A stretch of 17,947 nucleotides of DNA from an uncultured Oscillospiraceae bacterium (GTDB lineage Bacteria > Bacillota > Clostridia > Oscillospirales > Oscillospiraceae). Of this stretch, positions 7,592 through 14,553 are shown piece by piece. The stretch is from the NCBI GenBank assembly GCA_947627085.1, contig CANQUO010000016.1, forward strand, positions 1 to 17,947, in the 5' to 3' direction. Both the position numbers and the translations under genes were made by a program. The notes beneath the pieces were generated by a model that had not been told where the DNA came from, searched no databases, and saw only the letters and a list, made by a program, of their open reading frames with translations. The first letter of the stretch is position 1. Each line of letters begins with the position of its first letter.

Positions 7592-7614
7592 TTTATTTAA
7601 AGTTGTGTTATACT
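7585..7614 (+). promoter_or_regulatory. Promoter of trxB, sharing its -35 position with trxA
   Basis: -35 ATGTCA (7585-7590, weak), 18-bp spacer, -10 TATACT (7609-7614). The -35 box occupies the same base pairs as the trxA -35 on the other strand, so the two promoters probably compete for polymerase. Confidence 0.6.
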
Positions 7615-7644
7615 ACATACAGGTTTTTATTTTCGGAGGCGCGT

Positions 7645-8562
7645 ATGTACGATCTTATAATCATCGGCGGCGGCCCGGCGGGGCTGACCGCGGCGGTCTA
7701 CGCCCGCAGGGCGGGACTTTCCACGCTTATACTTGAGATCACGGTCTGCGGCGGGCAGATAATAAACTCCCAGAACGTGGAGAATTTTCCGGCCATAGAG
7801 TCCATCGAGGGCTGGCGTCTGGCGGACAACTGGCAAAAGCAGGCGCTGAAGGCCGGCGCGGAGCTCAAAAGCGCCGAGGTCACGGGCGTTGAGCTTACCG
7901 GGGAGACGAAGCTCGTCCACACAAATAAGGGGGATTTTGAGGCCCTCGCGGTCATAATCGCCACCGGCGCGGGGCACCGCAAGCTGGACTGCCCCGGGGC
8001 GTCGGAGCTCTCGGGCAGGGGAGTGTCCACCTGCGCGGCATGCGACGGGGCCTTTTTCAGAAAGAGGCCCGTTGCGGTGGTGGGCGGCGGCAACACGGCC
8101 CTTGAGGACGCCCTATACCTTGCGGGGATATGCGAGAGGGTCTACATCGTCCACCGGCGGCGGGAATTCCGGGCCGAGCGGCGCCTTGTGGAGGCGGCGA
8201 AGGGCAAGACGAATGTTGAATTTTTGACGCCTTGCGTGCCCGTGGAGATTTTGGCTGACGAAAATAAGCGCGTTCGGGCCATGGTGGTCAAAAATCTTGA
8301 GACAGGGGAGGAGCGGGAGCTTCCCACACCCGGCGTCTTTACCGCCATCGGCATGATACCGGATACGAAGCGGTTTGAGAACGTGTGCAGACTTGACGAC
8401 GCCGGCTACATCCTGGCCGGGGAGGACTGCGAGACCGGCGTCCCCGGCGTCTACGCGGCCGGGGATTGCAGGGCAAAGGCCCTCCGGCAGCTGGTGACGG
8501 CGGCCTCCGACGGGGCCGTGGCGGGGAGCGCGGCGGCGCGGTACGTGAACGCGCGAAGGTGA
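7645..8562 (+). CDS. trxB: Thioredoxin reductase (NAD(P)H, FAD)
   Basis: A flavoenzyme passing electrons from NAD(P)H to thioredoxin. Of its 305 residues, the FAD motif GGGPAG lies at 8-13, the redox pair is C130-A-A-C133 followed by DG (most relatives have CATC), the nucleotide-binding loop is VVGGGNTALEDA (145-156), HRRREFRAE (170-178) follows the NADPH-type arginine pattern, and the C-terminal FAD motif is YAAGDC with RQLVTAASDGA (281-291). The ATG at 7645 follows CGGAGG (7634-7639); the frame stays open 20 codons upstream but that includes the promoter. It is transcribed away from trxA. Because both genes form one divergent pair, they likely serve as the housekeeping disulfide-reduction system. 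Confidence 0.95.
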   Translation: MYDLIIIGGGPAGLTAAVYARRAGLSTLILEITVCGGQIINSQNVENFPAIESIEGWRLADNWQKQALKAGAELKSAEVTGVELTGETKLVHTNKGDFEALAVIIATGAGHRKLDCPGASELSGRGVSTCAACDGAFFRKRPVAVVGGGNTALEDALYLAGICERVYIVHRRREFRAERRLVEAAKGKTNVEFLTPCVPVEILADENKRVRAMVVKNLETGEERELPTPGVFTAIGMIPDTKRFENVCRLDDAGYILAGEDCETGVPGVYAAGDCRAKALRQLVTAASDGAVAGSAAARYVNARR

Positions 8563-8618
8563 CGGCTCCGCTATCCCGGCCATAAGCGCCGGAAAAGACA
8601 GAGAAAGGGAAACATGAT

Positions 8619-9062
8619 ATGGAAAAGGTGACTGTAAAAATAAAAAAGCTCGATCCCCGGGCGGTGATACCGGCGAGGGGCTCGGAGTTTGCCGCCGGGG
8701 CGGACTTGTGCGCCGTGCTGGATAAGGACATCGTGATAGCCCCCGGGGAGACGGTGTTCATACATACGGGCCTCGCCGCCGAGATACCCGTGGGCTACGC
8801 GGCCTTCATCTTCGCCCGGAGCGGCCTTGCCTCAAAGTCCGGCCTCGCCCCGGCTAACAAGGTGGGCGTGGCGGACTCGGACTACCGGGGGGAGTACATG
8901 GTGGCGCTGATGAACCACTCAAATAAGCCCGCGACCGTGTCCCCGGGGCAGAGAATCGCCCAGATGGTGGTCATGCCCGTGGCGTTCACGGACTTTGTGG
9001 AGGTCGGCGAGCTTTCCGACACACAGCGCGGCGCCGGGGGCTTCGGCTCCACGGGTAAGTGA
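8619..9062 (+). CDS. dut: Deoxyuridine 5'-triphosphate nucleotidohydrolase (dUTPase)
   Basis: Hydrolyses dUTP to dUMP and pyrophosphate, keeping uracil out of DNA and supplying dUMP for thymidylate. It is a trimeric beta-class dUTPase of 147 residues with all five motifs: AGADL (26-30), ARSGLA (66-71), GVADSDYRGEY (83-93, catalytic Asp; relatives usually have GVIDSDYRG), GQRIAQMV (110-117) and the flexible C-terminal RGAGGFGSTG (137-146). The ATG has AAAGGGA (8604-8610) 8 nt upstream. It lies 56 nt after trxB, and its stop nearly touches the next start, so it probably shares a transcript with the U32 genes. Confidence 0.96.
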   Translation: MEKVTVKIKKLDPRAVIPARGSEFAAGADLCAVLDKDIVIAPGETVFIHTGLAAEIPVGYAAFIFARSGLASKSGLAPANKVGVADSDYRGEYMVALMNHSNKPATVSPGQRIAQMVVMPVAFTDFVEVGELSDTQRGAGGFGSTGK

Positions 9063-9064
9063 GA

Positions 9065-10255
9065 ATGGGCGCGGAGCTTTTGGCCCCGGCGGGGGATATG
9101 GAGAGCCTGGAGGCGGCGCTGAGGTTTGGCGCGGACGCCGTCTACGTGGGCGGGGAGCTTTTACAGCTGAGGGCGAAGTCTGCTGGCTTTGACAAAAGCG
9201 CCCTGGCTTTAGCGTCGGAGCGGGTCCACCGGGAGAAAAAGCGGCTCTATGTGGCCCTCAACTCCCTTGCGAAAAACGAGGAGATACCCCTTGCCGGGGA
9301 GTACGCCGTGGCGCTGTACGACATGGGCGTGGACGCGGTAATCGTCTCGGACCTGGGCGTTATTGCCCAGGTCCGCAGGGCCGCGCCAAAATTGGAGATA
9401 CACCTGTCCACCCAGGCGAGCTGTATGAACTACGCCGCCGCCACGGCCTACCATGAGCTTGGCGTCAAGCGGATAGTCCTGGCCCGGGAGACGACCGTTG
9501 AGGACATAGCGAAAATACGGGCCATGACGCCGAAAGCTCTGGAGCTGGAGGCCTTCGTCCACGGGGCCATGTGCATGGCGGTGTCGGGCCGGTGCGTCAT
9601 AAGCTCATATCTTACGGGCCGGAGCGGCAACCGTGGCGAGTGCGCCCAGCCATGCCGGTGGAGCTATGCCCTCATGGAGGAGAAGCGGCCCGGGGAGTTT
9701 TTCCCTATCGTGGAGGACGGGGGCTGCACGGCTATCCTGAGCTCCCACGACCTTTGCTGTATAGACATGCTGGACGAGCTTGCGGCCGCCGGGGTCACGT
9801 CATTTAAAATCGAGGGACGGATGAAAACCGCCTACTATGTGGCAAGCGTGGTCAACGCCTACCGTATGGCCATGGACGGCGGGGATTTGGAATATTGCCG
9901 CCGGGAGCTGGAGGGCGTGAAGCACAGGCCCTACTCCGACGGCTTTTACCACGGTTACGTCCGGAACAACCACGCAAACGACGGCCGCTACCGCCACGAG
10001 TGCGTGTTCGTGGGGAACGTGCTGGAAAACCGGGACGGATTTTTAAAGGTGAGGCAACGGAACAATTTCAAGGTGGGCGAGACCCTTGAGGTCTTGTCCC
10101 CGGGGCGTAGGGCGGAGAGCTTCGAGGTCAGCGAGATTCTGACGGAGACGGGGGATAAGCGGGACGCCGCGCCCCACCCCAACGAGATATTATATATCCC
10201 CTGCGATGTGAAGGCCGAGGCCGGGGATTTTCTGAGGAGACGGGAGAATGGTTGA
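9065..10255 (+). CDS. U32-family protein, TrhP-like tRNA hydroxylation factor
   Basis: Named 'peptidase U32' in databases, but characterised members such as TrhP (YegQ; YrrN/YrrO in Bacillus) are needed for prephenate-dependent 5-hydroxyuridine formation at tRNA position 34. The length is 396 residues. It starts AELLAPAGDMESLEAAL; the family signature AFVHGAMCMAVSGRC lies at about 163-177. Cysteines 170, 177, 193 and 197 (the last two in GECAQPCRW) are the likely [4Fe-4S] ligands, followed by SFKIEGRMK (246-254) and a C-terminal beta-barrel-like part. The ATG at 9065 is used; a GTG at 9059 overlapping the dut stop is also possible, and no clear ribosome binding site decides between them. It overlaps the next U32 gene by 8 nt. 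Confidence 0.85.
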   Translation: MGAELLAPAGDMESLEAALRFGADAVYVGGELLQLRAKSAGFDKSALALASERVHREKKRLYVALNSLAKNEEIPLAGEYAVALYDMGVDAVIVSDLGVIAQVRRAAPKLEIHLSTQASCMNYAAATAYHELGVKRIVLARETTVEDIAKIRAMTPKALELEAFVHGAMCMAVSGRCVISSYLTGRSGNRGECAQPCRWSYALMEEKRPGEFFPIVEDGGCTAILSSHDLCCIDMLDELAAAGVTSFKIEGRMKTAYYVASVVNAYRMAMDGGDLEYCRRELEGVKHRPYSDGFYHGYVRNNHANDGRYRHECVFVGNVLENRDGFLKVRQRNNFKVGETLEVLSPGRRAESFEVSEILTETGDKRDAAPHPNEILYIPCDVKAEAGDFLRRRENG

Positions 10256-12290
10256 GGTATTGGCCCCCGCCGGGGGCTGGGAACAGCTCGTCGCCGCCGC
10301 ACGGTGCGGGGCGGACGCTGTGTATCTCGGCGCCGGGGGCTTCAACGCCCGGCAGAGCGCCGAAAATTTCGGTGAGGGACGGCTTTCCAAGGCCGTCTCC
10401 TATTGCCATGTCCGGGGGCTCAAGACACACGTCACGGTGAATACGCTGGTGATGGATCCGGAGCTTCCGATGCTCGACGATACCATCAACGAGATAGCTC
10501 ACGCCGGGGCGGACGCGGTGATAATCCAGGACCTGGGCGTGGCCGCCAGGTTCCGCAGGCGCGTGCCGGACATCCCCCGCCACGCCTCGACTCAAATGAC
10601 GATACACAATCTGGACGGGGCGAAAATGGCCGCAGACCTGGGCTTTTCCCGTGTGGTGCTGGCAAGGGAGCTCACATTAAAGGAGATAGAGTACATCACC
10701 GCCCGGTGCGGTATCGAGACGGAGGTATTTATACACGGGGCGCTGTGCATGTGCGCCTCGGGGCAGTGCTATTTAAGCTCCATGCTGGGCGGCCGGAGCG
10801 GCAACCGGGGCTGCTGCGCCCAGCCATGCCGCCTTGATTTCAATAACGGCGAGCGGGGACACGCCCTTTCCTTAAAGGACATGTCCCACATAAAATACGC
10901 AAGGGCCCTGGCCGAGGCCGGGGTGACCTCCTTCAAGATCGAGGGCCGGATGAAGCGCCCCGAGTACGTGGCCGCGGCCGTCACGGCGGTGCGCGCCGCC
11001 CTTGCCGGCGAGCCGGTGGACGAGGAGACACTGCGGGCCGTATTCTCCCGGAGCGGCTTTACCGACGGATACATGACGGGCAGGCGGGACGAGACGATGT
11101 TCGGCTACCGGGAAAAGGAGGACGTCGCCGCCACCCAAGGGGTACTGGGAAAGCTGGCGGGGCTCTACCGGAGCGAGAGGCAGTCCGTGCCGGTCGACAT
11201 GAAATTTGAAATGACCCCTGAGGACGCGGTCCTCACGGTAAATTGTGAGGGGGAGAGCGTATCCGTCGCCGGCGATAAGCCCCAGGGCGCCCTGAACCGG
11301 CCCACAGACGCCGAAGCGGCGAAAAAATGCCTTGAAAAGACCGGCGGGACGCCCTATTTTGTGCGGAGCTTTGAGGCGAAGGTGGCCCCGGGGCTCATGC
11401 TGTCCGCGTCGTCCCTCAACGGTATGCGCCGGGAGGCCCTGGACAGCTTGACCCGGCTCCGGGGGAGGCCGGGAGATGTTAACATAATCGAAATTCCGAC
11501 ATATGACGCCATCCCGGAGGGGCGATATTCCACAGATAGTGGAAAAAACACGGAGATTTGGGGACGCTTCGACCGGATTTTACAAATTCCGTGGGATTTT
11601 TCCCTCGATAAAGTGATTTTGCCGGTAAATGAGGCCGAAAAAAGTCCGGACCTTGTGGAAAAACATGGGGAAATGTTGATAATTGAGCTCCCGGCCCTCA
11701 GCTTCGACGGCGTGGAGCTGGAAAAACGCCTGGCGGCCCTCCGGGACCGGGGCGCGGGAAAAATCATGTGCGACAACCTCTACGGCGTGGAGCTGGGCAG
11801 AAGATTGGGGATGGAGGTCTACGGCGGCCCGGGGCTCAACGTGATGAACACCTGGGCGCTCTCGGAGCTTGGCCGGCTGGGTCTTGCCGCCGCCACCGTG
11901 TCCTTTGAGCTGGGCATGAATAAGATCGCCGCCCTGGGCGGCGCGCTCCCCCGGGGGATAGTGGCCTACGGGCGCCTGCCCCTCATGCGCTTTCGCGCCT
12001 GCCCGGTGAGGGGCAAGGGCGGGTGCGGCAAATGCGGCGGCCGCCGGGAGCTGACGGACCGGCGGGGCGTCAAATTCCCAATCATATGCCAGGAGCGCCG
12101 TTACGGCACACTTTTAAACTCCGTGCCCCTCCACATTGCGGAAAAAAGGCTCCCCAAGCTTGACTTTTTGACTCTGAGCTTCACGGTGGAGACACCGGAG
12201 GAGGTCAAGACCGTCATAGACCAGTACAAAAACGGCGCCCCGTCCCTGGCCCCCCGCACCGGCGGCCTCTATTTCAGACAGCTTATGTAA
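10248..12290 (+). CDS. U32-family protein with long C-terminal region, RlhA-like
   Basis: A 680-residue U32 protein of the size and layout of E. coli RlhA (YdcP, about 650), which hydroxylates C2501 of 23S rRNA. It starts VEVLAPAGGWEQLVAA; the signature VFIHGALCMCASGQC lies at 160-174, with cysteines 167, 174, 190 and 194 (CAQPCR) as likely Fe-S ligands, then SFKIEGRMKRPEYVA. The DUF3656-like middle follows, and a C-terminal cysteine cluster (CPVRGKGGCGKCGG, then a Cys in PIICQERRYG) may bind metal. The ATG is inside the end of the preceding U32 gene (8-nt overlap) behind GAGGAG, so translation is coupled. In some clostridia such long U32 proteins act on tRNA instead of rRNA, so the target is not certain. 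Bases 11540-11690 are noticeably more AT-rich but the frame is intact. Confidence 0.85.
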   Translation: MVEVLAPAGGWEQLVAAARCGADAVYLGAGGFNARQSAENFGEGRLSKAVSYCHVRGLKTHVTVNTLVMDPELPMLDDTINEIAHAGADAVIIQDLGVAARFRRRVPDIPRHASTQMTIHNLDGAKMAADLGFSRVVLARELTLKEIEYITARCGIETEVFIHGALCMCASGQCYLSSMLGGRSGNRGCCAQPCRLDFNNGERGHALSLKDMSHIKYARALAEAGVTSFKIEGRMKRPEYVAAAVTAVRAALAGEPVDEETLRAVFSRSGFTDGYMTGRRDETMFGYREKEDVAATQGVLGKLAGLYRSERQSVPVDMKFEMTPEDAVLTVNCEGESVSVAGDKPQGALNRPTDAEAAKKCLEKTGGTPYFVRSFEAKVAPGLMLSASSLNGMRREALDSLTRLRGRPGDVNIIEIPTYDAIPEGRYSTDSGKNTEIWGRFDRILQIPWDFSLDKVILPVNEAEKSPDLVEKHGEMLIIELPALSFDGVELEKRLAALRDRGAGKIMCDNLYGVELGRRLGMEVYGGPGLNVMNTWALSELGRLGLAAATVSFELGMNKIAALGGALPRGIVAYGRLPLMRFRACPVRGKGGCGKCGGRRELTDRRGVKFPIICQERRYGTLLNSVPLHIAEKRLPKLDFLTLSFTVETPEEVKTVIDQYKNGAPSLAPRTGGLYFRQLM

Positions 12291-12694
12291 TCTTTATAGA
12301 AGATCAGTATAAACAAGCCGGCGTATCGCGATACGCCGGAAATTCGCGGAAATACTTGCCGCGAAAATAGTATATAGTCTAAAATTGTGTTGATTTGGGG
12401 TTTACGTTGAAATTGCGACCCAAACTTGCATTAAATTTTTTGAAAATGCGCATTTTCTGCGTAATGATATGTGGTATGATGTTATTTGAGAAAGGAACGT
12501 AACGGTATAAAAAAGTTGATGGCTTTCCTTTGATAATAGCCTGTGTTTTACGTCTGACTGGCTGCTCCATGAGATTTAACATTGGGGCGGCAAGCGAAAT
12601 CAATATCAAGTCTGGTCTTACAGGTAACGAACTATTTTCGGAGAATTTGCATTTATATTAACTGACTTACATTTTTTGAATTGGAGGGAAAAAT
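12291..12694. other. Intergenic stretch with hairpins, marking a sharp GC-to-AT shift
   Basis: About 400 nt without a convincing gene. It begins with two hairpins (annotated separately), then turns AT-rich from about 12365 onward, unlike the GC-rich genes before it. A minus-strand open frame at 12379-12609 lacks an ATG at its 5' end and any ribosome binding site; it may be a decayed remnant. The last 30 nt hold the binding site for the lipoprotein gene. Confidence 0.6.
12318..12365 (+). terminator. Two consecutive hairpins downstream of the RlhA-like gene
   Basis: The first is a perfect 22-bp palindrome (12318-12339, 11-bp arms, no spare loop bases; the apical pairs would open in RNA). The second has 7-bp arms, TTCGCGG (12343-12349) and CCGCGAA (12359-12365), with a 9-nt loop. 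Neither has a long T run, so termination is probable but not of the textbook type. The palindrome could alternatively be a protein-binding site. Confidence 0.5.
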
Positions 12695-13102
12695 ATGAAA
12701 AAGGTATTATCTTTTGTAATGGTGTTGGTTTGTATATTAACCTTAAATGCTTGTAATAATGAGGGAAATGAACAACAGGAACGAATTTCTGACAAACAAC
12801 AAGAACCCTCTGATACGATGAAAAAAGATAGTTATACTGTTACTGCGAACGAAGCCAAAGGTGCGTACACCTACAAAGAAATGTGCGAATTACCCGCGGA
12901 CGAGTTGCTTGATTTATTTATTCAAAATGGTTTAATTATAAGTGACGAGTTAAAACAGTCGTTTACTGAAGAAGAACTTCAATCCCTGTTTAAGGACAAC
13001 TTTGTCTTGTGGCATACGGGAGAATGCTTAATGGATTACACTATGTATATTGATTTGGCAGAACAGACAAAAATAATATACGAATCAATTGTCAAGCAAT
13101 AA
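12695..13102 (+). CDS. Predicted small lipoprotein, unknown function
   Basis: A 135-residue protein with a type II signal peptide: MKK, a hydrophobic core (VLSFVMVLVCILT), then the lipobox LNAC with Cys20 as the lipidation site. The mature part has a disordered linker rich in Gln, Glu, Asn and Ser (about 21-50), then a folded helical domain from about 58 (AYTYKEMCELPADELLDLFIQ onward). That domain includes ELKQSFTEEELQSLFKDN and FVLWHTG, and it ends in a helix. GGAGGG lies about 8 nt before the ATG. The gene is much more AT-rich than its left neighbours, which suggests horizontal acquisition. It is closed by a shared terminator. No family is recognised with confidence. It is expected to sit on the outer face of the cytoplasmic membrane. 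Confidence 0.8.
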   Translation: MKKVLSFVMVLVCILTLNACNNEGNEQQERISDKQQEPSDTMKKDSYTVTANEAKGAYTYKEMCELPADELLDLFIQNGLIISDELKQSFTEEELQSLFKDNFVLWHTGECLMDYTMYIDLAEQTKIIYESIVKQ

Positions 13103-13134
13103 TTTAATTACTCATAAGGCTTGGTAAAATAAAG

Positions 13135-13166
13135 AAAGAGCGTGGAATAATCCACGCTCTTTTTCC
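13135..13166. terminator. Bidirectional terminator between the lipoprotein gene and the DDDLPF-tail gene
   Basis: A perfect 12-bp stem (13135-13146 with 13151-13162) with loop ATAA. It is followed by TTCCTT on the plus strand and CTTTATTTTA on the minus strand. It sits between two convergent stop codons. Confidence 0.88.
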
Positions 13167-13709
13167 TTAAAACGGTAAATCATCATCTTCAATGTGTTCA
13201 TCGTCTGGTGTGTCTTTGTCTGTTGTGTCGTCACTCTCGTCATCAAATAGCATTTTACTTTTGTCTATAATAAACAGCCTACCCAAATCCACATAACCGC
13301 TTCCTTTGGAATAGGTCAACTCATAACTTGGTATGTTCTTACTTTCAAGGAATTTAATATCTTCACTGTGTATGTTGTATACCTTATCTTGTGCAATCAA
13401 TTCTTCAACTATTTCCTTAATTGCATCTTTTGGCAAAGTCATTATTGAGGTATAGAGCCGCCATTGACTCATGCGTGAATAGCCCTTTATGCCGTATTTC
13501 TTGCCAAAAGGTCTTAACTTGCATACTGGTGTTTCTTTAATGTATTTTCTACTGTCAAATGATACTACACGGTCCTCTTCATCAAACTTGAAAAATCTGT
13601 TATCTGTCTTTCTCCGCATTTCCCTTGTTTTCTTGTCAAGTAAAGCCAAGTATATCGGTATATCAACGGCCAATGGGAGGTCGAGGAGACATTTTATTCG
13701 ATGGATCAC
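13167..13709 (-). pseudogene. Unknown protein with SSB-like acidic C-terminal tail, 5' end apparently truncated
   Basis: An open frame of 180 codons beginning at a GTG. The family is not recognised. Residues from about 22 on look like real protein: a basic segment (KKTREMRRKTDNRFFKFDEED), a central part with MTLPKDAIKEIVEELIAQ, YELTYSKGSGYVDLGRLFIID, then an acidic linker rich in Asp, Glu and Thr, ending EDDDLPF. That ending matches the C-terminal tip of single-stranded DNA-binding proteins, which recruits DNA repair and replication partners, but no OB-fold is evident. The first 20 or so codons run over sequence that on the other strand reads as the end of an unrelated gene, and no ribosome binding site precedes the GTG. 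The original start was therefore probably lost at a junction near 13640-13660. An internal ATG at 13619 could still start a shorter product. Composition is AT-rich, unlike the flanks. Confidence 0.55.
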
Positions 13710-13862
13710 CCGGACATGCAGGATAGCAACAGGTCCGTTTGTATGGTTTCAATCGAATATTCCACTGAATACCTCAACATCCCCTACTACGCAATAGTAT
13801 ACTTCTACGCCGAAAGCGCAACCATGATAAGCACAGTCACTCAGAGGACTAACGTCATCTGA
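13644..13862 (+). pseudogene. C-terminal remnant of an unidentified gene
   Basis: Plus-strand frame, open after a stop at 13641-13643 and closed by TGA at 13860-13862. Its last 70 or so residues look like real protein: YINGQWEVEETFYSMDHPD, then a beta-rich, tyrosine-rich end (VCMVSIEYSTEY, YYAIVYFYAES). There is no start codon or ribosome binding site upstream, and the 5' side is AT-rich sequence coding on the opposite strand, so only the 3' end of a gene remains. A strong terminator follows 16 nt after the stop, as expected for the end of an ancestral transcription unit. The family is unknown. Confidence 0.5.
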
Positions 13863-13878
13863 TATCCTCCCTCCCCCG

Positions 13879-13905
13879 CGCCCCCGGTCCGCCGGGGGCG
13901 TTTTT
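13879..13905 (+). terminator. Rho-independent terminator after the gene remnant
   Basis: A perfect 9-bp GC stem (13879-13887 with 13892-13900), 4-nt loop TCCG, then TTTTT (13901-13905). Confidence 0.93.
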
Positions 13906-13922
13906 ATGGCAAATTGCGGCAT

Positions 13923-13952
13923 TTGAATATTGCCGTGAAAACAGCGGATACT
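13923..13952 (+). promoter_or_regulatory. Possible promoter of the truncated spoVT/abrB-type gene
   Basis: -35 TTGAAT (13923-13928), 18-bp spacer, -10 GATACT (13947-13952), 39 nt before the start codon. The match is moderate. Confidence 0.45.
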
Positions 13953-13991
13953 AATTCCTGTCGATACAAATAGAGACAGGAGGACTTCAAA

Positions 13992-14168
13992 ATGAAGGCA
14001 ACTGGCATAGTACGCAGGATAGACGATCTGGGCCGCGTGGTGATCCCCAAGGAGATTCGCCGCACCCTACGTATCCGCGACGGCGACCCGTCACTGACAG
14101 CATTGACATGGTGGGAGCGATTTTGCCTCGCGATGATGGCGCTGGAGGAGAGAACCGGGGCGGAATAG
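13992..14168 (+). pseudogene. SpoVT/AbrB-type regulator truncated after its DNA-binding domain
   Basis: The frame starts at ATG 13992 behind AGGAGG (13978-13983). Residues 1-33 (MKATGIVRRIDDLGRVVIP, then KEIRRTLRIRDGDP) match the swapped-hairpin AbrB-type N-terminal domain of SpoVT and related transition-state or sporulation regulators. After GDP the match stops: a normal protein would continue LEIF and add a C-terminal effector or dimerisation part. Instead, 25 residues of unrelated sequence (SLTALTWWERFCLAMMALEE and on) lead to a TAG. The break coincides with the left end of an inverted-repeat element at about 14092. The 58-residue product might still fold as an AbrB-type DNA-binding domain, but it is best treated as a broken spoVT-like gene. 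Confidence 0.75.
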
Positions 14169-14280
14169 TACATATTATAAGCGTCCTCAGATCAACCGCG
14201 CTGTCTGAGACTATAACGCATGGTATCTCAAAAAGCCGGAGAGCTTGTGTGGCAGAAATGCTCCCACTATCTTGACAGTG
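14092..14280. mobile_element. About 190-bp element with imperfect terminal inverted repeats (MITE-like or insertion-sequence remnant)
   Basis: The left end (14092-14127) and right end (14251-14280, read on the minus strand) share CACTGACA versus CACTGTCA at the outer tips, then GTGGGAGC (8 of 8; 14111-14118 and 14258-14265), then GATTTTGCC versus ATTTCTGCC. No transposase frame fits in the 190 bp. It sits exactly where the SpoVT-like frame loses similarity. No clear target-site duplication is visible, so it may be a deletion remnant of a larger element. The family is not assigned. Confidence 0.55.
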
Positions 14281-14340
14281 CTTTTCCTCTTCGCTGTCTC
14301 TGATAGGGGGAGCATATCTTATCCGAGAGGGGAGTTTAGC

Positions 14341-14541
14341 TCACTTTTCCTTGTAGTAGAGCTTGCAGTGGCAGTAGCCCTCAAAATCCGGGTCGGCGCA
14401 CTGGGCCTTGAACTCCTGGCAGACGCACTTATATTCGGGCTTGCGCTCAGTGCGGCAGGGGCAGTAGCCGCCGGTTCGCTTCAGGCCCTCACGAATCTTG
14501 CGCACTATCTCCGGGTCCTCATTCACACGAATCCTTCCCAT
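14341..14541 (-). CDS. Ferredoxin-thioredoxin reductase catalytic-chain-like protein
   Basis: A 66-residue Cys-rich protein resembling the FTR catalytic (beta) chain: GYCPCR (Cys27, Cys29), KCVCQEF (Cys39, Cys41), an extra Cys48, then GYCHCKLYY (Cys57, Cys59). In FTR the CPC/CPC/CHC cysteines hold a [4Fe-4S] cluster next to a redox-active disulfide that takes electrons from ferredoxin and reduces thioredoxin. Here the spacing is CPC-X9-CVC-X15-CHC, and no FTR alpha chain is present. AAGGAGG (14555-14549) sits 7 nt before the ATG. It follows the thioredoxin-like gene by only 12 nt, so the two are a likely redox pair and this is the last gene of the operon. No obvious terminator follows; the inverted-repeat element lies downstream. 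The Fe-S assignment is from the family. Confidence 0.85.
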   Translation of the reverse strand: MGRIRVNEDPEIVRKIREGLKRTGGYCPCRTERKPEYKCVCQEFKAQCADPDFEGYCHCKLYYKEK

Positions 14542-14553
14542 GGCCGCGCCTCC

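Noticed and set aside
12379..12609. Minus-strand open frame of 76 codons in the AT-rich intergenic stretch
   Set aside because: It begins at TTG, has no ribosome binding site at any internal ATG, and matches no family I know. It could be a remnant but cannot be supported as a gene.
13489..13797. Plus-strand open frame crossing the junction near 13650
   Set aside because: It is out of frame with the protein-like plus-strand remnant and antisense to the DDDLPF-tail gene; an artefact of the junction.
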